Below, piece by piece: positions 59,197-64,000 of a DNA stretch of 64,000 nt (positions are counted from its first letter, which is position 1; each line of letters starts with the position of its first letter). The DNA lies in the NCBI RefSeq assembly GCF_024159265.1, contig NZ_JAMYWY010000001.1, forward strand, positions 6,014,001 through 6,078,000, read 5' to 3'. The position numbers were made by a program, and so were the translations under genes. Under the pieces are notes generated by a model, which did no database searches, was not told where the DNA came from, and worked only from the letters and a program-made list of their open reading frames with translations. The DNA comes from Paenibacillus sp. 1781tsa1 (GTDB lineage Bacteria > Bacillota > Bacilli > Paenibacillales > Paenibacillaceae).

Positions 59197-60849
59197 TTAA
59201 TTGACTGTCTTATACCACTCGTTCACTTCGGCGGTAATATCATCGCCGCCCATGGATTTCCACTTTGTCACAAACGCATCAAATTCCTCAATGCCCACCT
59301 GACCATAGATGATCTTGCTGAACGTATCCTTCTCCAGCTTGTCGATCGCGTCCTTCTTCATTTTCATCGTCTCGGTTGGAGCTCCCGTGAACTTGTTCTT
59401 GATCGCATTATCTTTATTCGCAACGACCACTTCAGCGGCCGCAAATACTTCAGGTTTGTTCGCAATCTTCGTATTTTTCTCAAAAGGCGTCTCCGGCTCT
59501 TTGCCCTTCGCAAGTTCCGCCAGCGTATCCATCATCAGATTCGGAATCCGTGCACCATCATACGTAATCGTATATTTGAGTGGTGATACGCCGTCCTTCA
59601 CCTCAGCTTCACCAACGACTTTGCCATCCACGATGTCATAGTCATATCCTTGCGCAAATCCATGCTCGAACTCGCTGCCCACTTCCGGGTTGGCAAAATT
59701 GTCGAACAGATAATTCTGATAAGTGAAGAAAATCTCCGGGTTCGCCATATCTTTGTTAATCAGCACAACGCCGTTACTTGCACCAGATCCATGTTGGTGG
59801 CTCTCACCTGTTGGCCCTGTAGGTAATGCAATGGCTTTGTACGTGGCACCATCCACATTTTTCTTCACATCATCAATCGGCCAGTTCGGCATCCAGTGTG
59901 GTCCCACGATAATGCCTGCTTTACCTGCGGTGAACAGTTCTGCTGCCTTGATCTCGTCATAAACGCCAGCTTCTTTGGGCAGGTAACCTTTGGACAACCA
60001 ATCCTTCATCGTCGCAAGGCCTTCCTTCACACCTGGCTGAATGGAACCATATTGCAGTGTTCCGTCTCCGGCATCATTCCACTGTCCAGGCATCGTGTTG
60101 TACATGCCGAAGATCCAGCCGGATTCCGTCATCCAGGTATTAAGTGCATTCTTCATGCCCACGGTCAGACCATACGTATCGTTCTTGCCGTTCCCATCGG
60201 GGTCCTGATTTGTAAAAGCATCCATGACCGTAACCAGTTCATCGATCGTTTTCGGTTCTTCCAGTCCCAGCTTCTTCAGCCAGTCCTCCCGGATAAACAT
60301 GACCGAATCGCCATTGTAGGCATAATCGAAGATTGGAATGCCGTAACGCTCGCCCTCATACATGTACGGATACCATTCTTCCGGTGCCGATTCAGATGCC
60401 TGTTTCCAGGTGTCCGAAGCATACTTGTCAAACAACTCACCTGCATTGGCAAACTTGCCGGACTCAATTAATTCCCGCACCAGATTGTAGTCCCCCCGAA
60501 TGGATACAATATCCGGCAGTTCTTCGTTAGCCGACAGGGACAGGCGCAATTTCGTGTAAAATGCATCATTCGTTACCGATACAGCCCACGGTGTAGTCAG
60601 ATCGATGCCGAGTCGTTCCTTGGCCCATTTCGAATGCACATTGTTCTGTGCCGTTTCCCCATTCTTGAACTTCGTATCATCATTCCAGGCCCGCAGATAA
60701 CTCATCTGTACCGCAGGTTCATACTTCCCGTCTTGCAGAGCAAGTGGTGCAGCAGCTTCCTTGGCCGGTTCTTCCTTGGCCCCCGAACTGCATGCCGTTA
60801 CAGCAACCATCGTTATTGCGAGTAATGCCGTCATCATTTTTCTATACAT
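59197..60849 (-). CDS. sugar-binding lipoprotein (LipO type)
   Basis: A 550-residue family-1 solute-binding lipoprotein; lipobox VAVTAC with Cys20. It carries the calcium-binding-loop-like sequence NQDPDGNGKNDTYGLT, common in this subgroup. GAGGAGGGG lies seven bases before the ATG. No permease is adjacent on this side of the window. It is directly downstream of its own YesN/YesM pair, so it may be an importer subunit or a ligand sensor for the kinase. Confidence 0.92.
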   Translation of the reverse strand: MYRKMMTALLAITMVAVTACSSGAKEEPAKEAAAPLALQDGKYEPAVQMSYLRAWNDDTKFKNGETAQNNVHSKWAKERLGIDLTTPWAVSVTNDAFYTKLRLSLSANEELPDIVSIRGDYNLVRELIESGKFANAGELFDKYASDTWKQASESAPEEWYPYMYEGERYGIPIFDYAYNGDSVMFIREDWLKKLGLEEPKTIDELVTVMDAFTNQDPDGNGKNDTYGLTVGMKNALNTWMTESGWIFGMYNTMPGQWNDAGDGTLQYGSIQPGVKEGLATMKDWLSKGYLPKEAGVYDEIKAAELFTAGKAGIIVGPHWMPNWPIDDVKKNVDGATYKAIALPTGPTGESHQHGSGASNGVVLINKDMANPEIFFTYQNYLFDNFANPEVGSEFEHGFAQGYDYDIVDGKVVGEAEVKDGVSPLKYTITYDGARIPNLMMDTLAELAKGKEPETPFEKNTKIANKPEVFAAAEVVVANKDNAIKNKFTGAPTETMKMKKDAIDKLEKDTFSKIIYGQVGIEEFDAFVTKWKSMGGDDITAEVNEWYKTVN

Positions 60850-60887
60850 GAACTAACCCCTCCTCAGGTAACTTGGATACCCTTATG

Positions 60888-61017
60888 TGCCAAATGCACC
60901 TCTGCATTTGCCATCATTCGATTTCAACCGCTCACGGGTACAAAATATGGACGAACAACACCATATCGATCCTTATTTTGCTGATGCAAGCCGCTGATTG
61001 AATTGATGCCAAATGCA
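60888..61017. promoter_or_regulatory. candidate YesN operator half-sites upstream of the binding-protein gene
   Basis: TGCCAAATGCA (60888-60898) is followed after four bases by its near-inverse TGCATTTGCCA (60903-60913), and the same TGCCAAATGCA recurs in direct orientation at 61007-61017. All three lie between the response regulator and binding-protein genes. Repeated half-sites are what an AraC-type dimer would use. Confidence 0.6.
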
Positions 61018-61088
61018 CCTTACATGAAAAGAATAGTGCAGCCGGGGAGGCAAACATATATCACAATTTCAATGTTCATATCGATTTG

Positions 61089-62681
61089 TTAACCGTTCCG
61101 AAAATCCTGCGGGGTCAGTCCATAATGTTTGCGGAACACCTGAATGAAATAAGGGGTGTTGTTGTATCCCACTTCCTGACCGACTTCATAGATCTTCATC
61201 GCCGTATGCTTGAGCAAATGAACCGCACGTTCCATTCTGGAACGGATAATGTAATCACTAATGCCTTCCCCTGTGGATTGTTTATACATTTTCGACAGAT
61301 ATACCGGGTGCAGATGCACCTCTCCGGCAATGACCTGCAACGATAAATCCTCGCCCAGATGATGGTCAATCCATTGCTGCACCTGCCGAATCAGCGTTGA
61401 TCCGGCATCCTGTCCCGCATCGCTCGTGCTCTCTTCCCACTGCTGCATCACAGACCGAGTCCACGTTTCCAGACTACGCAGTGAGATGCCATAACCATCC
61501 TTGAGCAACTGCTGGTACTGCTCGCCAAGCACTTCGGTTAACTGTCTTCCTTCCCGATGAGCCATCGTTGAGAATGCTGCCGCCAGATAATGAAAGGCCA
61601 CATACACATGCTCCGGGAACACGCTGTTCGACAGTTCGGCAAAGATCTGATCAATCTTGCGGTGTGCATCCTCCATGCGCCCCGCTTCCATTAATGTCGT
61701 TAGTCCCGGCGGTTCATACAGTGCAGCTAGTGACTTCAACGTGGCCCCACTGGTTCCTGCCGCCGCATTCAAGTGCAAGCCTTTGCCCGCCTCTGCCTGC
61801 TTGCGAAGTGCACTCACGGCTTGATGATATAGCTGGGGCACCTGATCAGGGAAACGTCCCATACGACTAACGGACAGGGAAATGGTGGCGTTCAGATACT
61901 GCCTTACACTGTGGATCAACCGCTCTCCAAGTCGTCCCATTAGCATTTCCGGTTCGGATTGGGTTTGTTTGGGACTAGCCATAAAGACCAGATCATCATA
62001 AGCGTCATCCGTATGACAGAGATGATAAGTACTCCCGTAGATCTCTTCCACCACATTTGAGATGGCGTATTTCATCAGTCGAAACGCTTTATGTGTAGGT
62101 TGATGGTCATCATACCGGATGAGCAGCAGTTGCATTTTATCCTGTGGACGGAACCCGATCTCCAGTTGCTCCAGCTTGCCTACAAGTTCGTCATTCGCAA
62201 ATTTATGCCCTAACAGTACATCCTTCATCAGCTCCGCCCGCTTCTCCGGCAGATGTTCCCTCACTGAATACATGGCCCGCTGATGAAGCATTTGTTTCTC
62301 ACCCTCCAGGCGAATCTGCACGGCGGCCTGCTGCACGGATTCGATCAGTTCCTCATCCCTGACCGGTTTGAGCAGATAACTGACTGTCCCATGTTTGAGC
62401 GCCTGCTTCGCATAATCGAAGGAAGCATGCCCCGATAAAATAATACATTTGGTCTGTTCCCACTTCTGCCGAATGTGACTGACCAGATCCAGACCGGACA
62501 GACCCGGCATGCGGATATCCGTGATAATAATATGGACCTGATGTGCTGCCATATGTTCCAGTGCCTCTTTGACTGAATAAGCTTTGAATACCTGGCCAAT
62601 CCCGTGTTCTCTCCACGGTATGGAGACAGCGATTGACTCTACTGCGGAATGTTCATCATCCACGACCATCAGATTCATCAT
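61089..62681 (-). CDS. YesN-type response regulator with AraC DNA-binding domain
   Basis: A 530-residue regulator: receiver domain (VVDDEHSAV; phosphoacceptor Asp in ITDIRMPGLSG; Lys in LLKPVRDEE), a long central region, and a C-terminal AraC domain (VHLHPVYLSKMYKQST and VGYNNTPYFIQVFRKHYG). ATG 62681 follows GGAGGAA by seven bases and overlaps the end of the kinase gene. It probably activates the binding-protein gene downstream. Confidence 0.93.
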   Translation of the reverse strand: MMNLMVVDDEHSAVESIAVSIPWREHGIGQVFKAYSVKEALEHMAAHQVHIIITDIRMPGLSGLDLVSHIRQKWEQTKCIILSGHASFDYAKQALKHGTVSYLLKPVRDEELIESVQQAAVQIRLEGEKQMLHQRAMYSVREHLPEKRAELMKDVLLGHKFANDELVGKLEQLEIGFRPQDKMQLLLIRYDDHQPTHKAFRLMKYAISNVVEEIYGSTYHLCHTDDAYDDLVFMASPKQTQSEPEMLMGRLGERLIHSVRQYLNATISLSVSRMGRFPDQVPQLYHQAVSALRKQAEAGKGLHLNAAAGTSGATLKSLAALYEPPGLTTLMEAGRMEDAHRKIDQIFAELSNSVFPEHVYVAFHYLAAAFSTMAHREGRQLTEVLGEQYQQLLKDGYGISLRSLETWTRSVMQQWEESTSDAGQDAGSTLIRQVQQWIDHHLGEDLSLQVIAGEVHLHPVYLSKMYKQSTGEGISDYIIRSRMERAVHLLKHTAMKIYEVGQEVGYNNTPYFIQVFRKHYGLTPQDFRNG

Positions 62682-64000
62682 GCGGTTGTTCCTCCTCAAA
62701 CCATCGAATTTCTACACTAAGTCCACCATAGGGAATCGCTCCAAAATGAAGGCCGGACGACAGCCCATATCGCGTAATGAGACGCTGGTGTACATTCCAT
62801 GTACCCGTTCCAATCTCTTCGCCCATCGGTTCATTAATCTCCCGTTCCAATTCCGCAATCTCTTCCGCTGTCAGCGTGACACCGTCATTGTCTACAAACA
62901 GGCTATATCTTGTATATTTCCGTCCCTCAATATGTTCGGGTACCGCCATCCCCGTTACGACGACATGCCCACTGCCTTCCATCGGCTCAATGCCGTGGAT
63001 CACCGCATTTTCTACAATGGGCTGAATGAGCAGTCGCGGAATATGAAGCTGCATCAATTGCTGCGGTACGGCGATCTCGTAGGTCAGCCGGTTGGTCCGC
63101 ATCTGCTGGATGGACAGATAATGATCCAGCAGCCGGATCTCTTCCTCCACTGTTGTCATGTCATTCTCGCCACGCGTAATGTAGCGATAGTAATCTCCCA
63201 GACTTAGCGACATGGCAATAACCGCTTCTCGGTTGCCAAGCTGGGTCATATTTTTGATATAAAACAGGCAGTTGTACAGGAAATGCGGATTGATCTGTGA
63301 TTGCAGATGTTTCAGTGTGGCTTCCCGTGAGCGGATACGTTCCTCGTATACCTTCTCGATCAATTCCTGAATCTGCTCCGCCATATGGTTGAAGCTCTGG
63401 GTCAGATACGCGAATTCGTCACGGGAGTGATCGACTGGAATCCGCGTGGACAACTGACCTTTGCGAATCTGTTGCAGCCCTCTCATCAAGCGATGAATGG
63501 GCACCTGAACTTTTCGATACAAAAGCAATGCAGCCCCGATACTCAGCACAAGCAATAGCAGAATGGAGGTAATAAACATATTTCGGCTCTTGTCCATCGG
63601 GGTTAGCAAATCATCCAACACCACCGGGTTCACGTATACTGCTTGCAGTTGTTTGGAGTGCACGTAACTGACCAGATATTGTTTACCGCCCACCTCCAAT
63701 TGATGATTACCTTCTCTCTCCGGTCCGTTAAAGGGGATATCACGCATGATCGCTTCGACCAGTTCGGGGTCCGCCGTACGGTTCAGCAACGGATCATTAC
63801 CCGGTACGAGCAAGAAAGGATCTCCGCCCTGCGTTTCTTTGAAATCATCCAACATGGCAACCACGTTCATCGGGTCAAAATTAATCTCCATCACCGTTCG
63901 CACGCCTGTGTTCACCGGTTTTTCATTCCACTCGTAGTTATCCGTGAAAAAGTAGGTGAAACTCCCCTTCTCCAGCTGCCATTGGCCAGGTTGCGGGAAC
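62656..64000 (-). CDS. YesM-type sensor histidine kinase (N-terminus beyond window)
   Basis: The frame is open to the window end; the apparent GTG at 63915 is internal because the upstream codons continue a sensible extracellular domain (GSFTYFFTDNYEW). Visible are about 448 residues: extracellular sensor part, a transmembrane helix (FITSILLLLVLSIGAALLLY), HAMP, then the His_kinase motif QINPHFLYNCLFYIKN and the N-box QPIVENAVIHG. Partner of the overlapping regulator gene. Confidence 0.92.
   Translation of the reverse strand, partial: FPQPGQWQLEKGSFTYFFTDNYEWNEKPVNTGVRTVMEINFDPMNVVAMLDDFKETQGGDPFLLVPGNDPLLNRTADPELVEAIMRDIPFNGPEREGNHQLEVGGKQYLVSYVHSKQLQAVYVNPVVLDDLLTPMDKSRNMFITSILLLLVLSIGAALLLYRKVQVPIHRLMRGLQQIRKGQLSTRIPVDHSRDEFAYLTQSFNHMAEQIQELIEKVYEERIRSREATLKHLQSQINPHFLYNCLFYIKNMTQLGNREAVIAMSLSLGDYYRYITRGENDMTTVEEEIRLLDHYLSIQQMRTNRLTYEIAVPQQLMQLHIPRLLIQPIVENAVIHGIEPMEGSGHVVVTGMAVPEHIEGRKYTRYSLFVDNDGVTLTAEEIAELEREINEPMGEEIGTGTWNVHQRLITRYGLSSGLHFGAIPYGGLSVEIRWFEEEQPHDESDGRG

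Overview
The window reads as a chromosomal segment of a Gram-positive, low-to-mid GC Bacillales bacterium, most likely Paenibacillus. The evidence is the set of sugar ABC importers of the LplABC/YtcQ type next to YesM/YesN two-component systems, the strong AGGAGG-type ribosome sites, the many lipoprotein signal peptides, the copper-amine-oxidase-like 'stalk' proteins and the general codon use. No rRNA, tRNA, CRISPR array, phage or intact transposase was seen. Species cannot be named from sequence alone.

Layout. 1-13.9 kb (all minus strand): a carbohydrate uptake locus. A YesM/YesN sensor-regulator pair lies upstream of a GH2-type glycoside hydrolase, two permeases and three tandem paralogous solute-binding lipoproteins (the first cut by the window edge). 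Four of its intergenic regions carry the same cre-like core GAAAACGTTTT. 14.1-20.9 kb: MFS exporter with divergent TetR regulator, OsmC-like protein, polar amino-acid ABC importer, second TetR, and UppP (undecaprenyl-diphosphatase). 21.1-24.9 kb: housekeeping genes (thioredoxin-like, aldo/keto reductase, phosphoglycerate mutase, DUF420/CtaM-like). 25.0-26.4 kb: CPA2-type antiporter whose leader holds two terminator-like hairpins.

26.4-28.5 kb is the most unusual stretch. A 217-residue protein that looks like a PD-(D/E)XK nuclease fused to a winged helix is bracketed by two 193-bp nested palindromic elements with the same four-unit architecture. A 12-bp tandem repeat of 12 units follows. The gene also has a leader hairpin with a T-run. 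This is my best candidate for an undescribed system: a repeat-associated nuclease module, by analogy to REP/RAYT pairs.

28.6-43.4 kb: DedA and phosphatidylserine synthase; a sensor kinase/OmpR pair; pyridoxine kinase; a bacitracin-type module (OmpR regulator, short kinase, ABC ATPase, ABC-2 permease); DegV; a plus-strand ABC-2 exporter with two permeases; an AstE/AspA-like metallo-hydrolase; a MerR regulator with a PAF-acetylhydrolase-like protein under a perfect MerR-type palindrome. 43.4-49.4 kb: a sucrose/fructan locus (GH32, two permeases, binding protein, LacI regulator) with two abutting operators built into a consensus promoter.

49.4-59.2 kb: YtkA-like lipoprotein, BdbC-like thiol oxidase, a duplicated four-histidine stalk protein with a leader terminator, a small membrane protein, an APH-like kinase, a second duplicated stalk protein, and a run of three poorly characterised genes. 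59.2-64 kb: another binding lipoprotein with its own YesN/YesM pair; the kinase runs off the window end.
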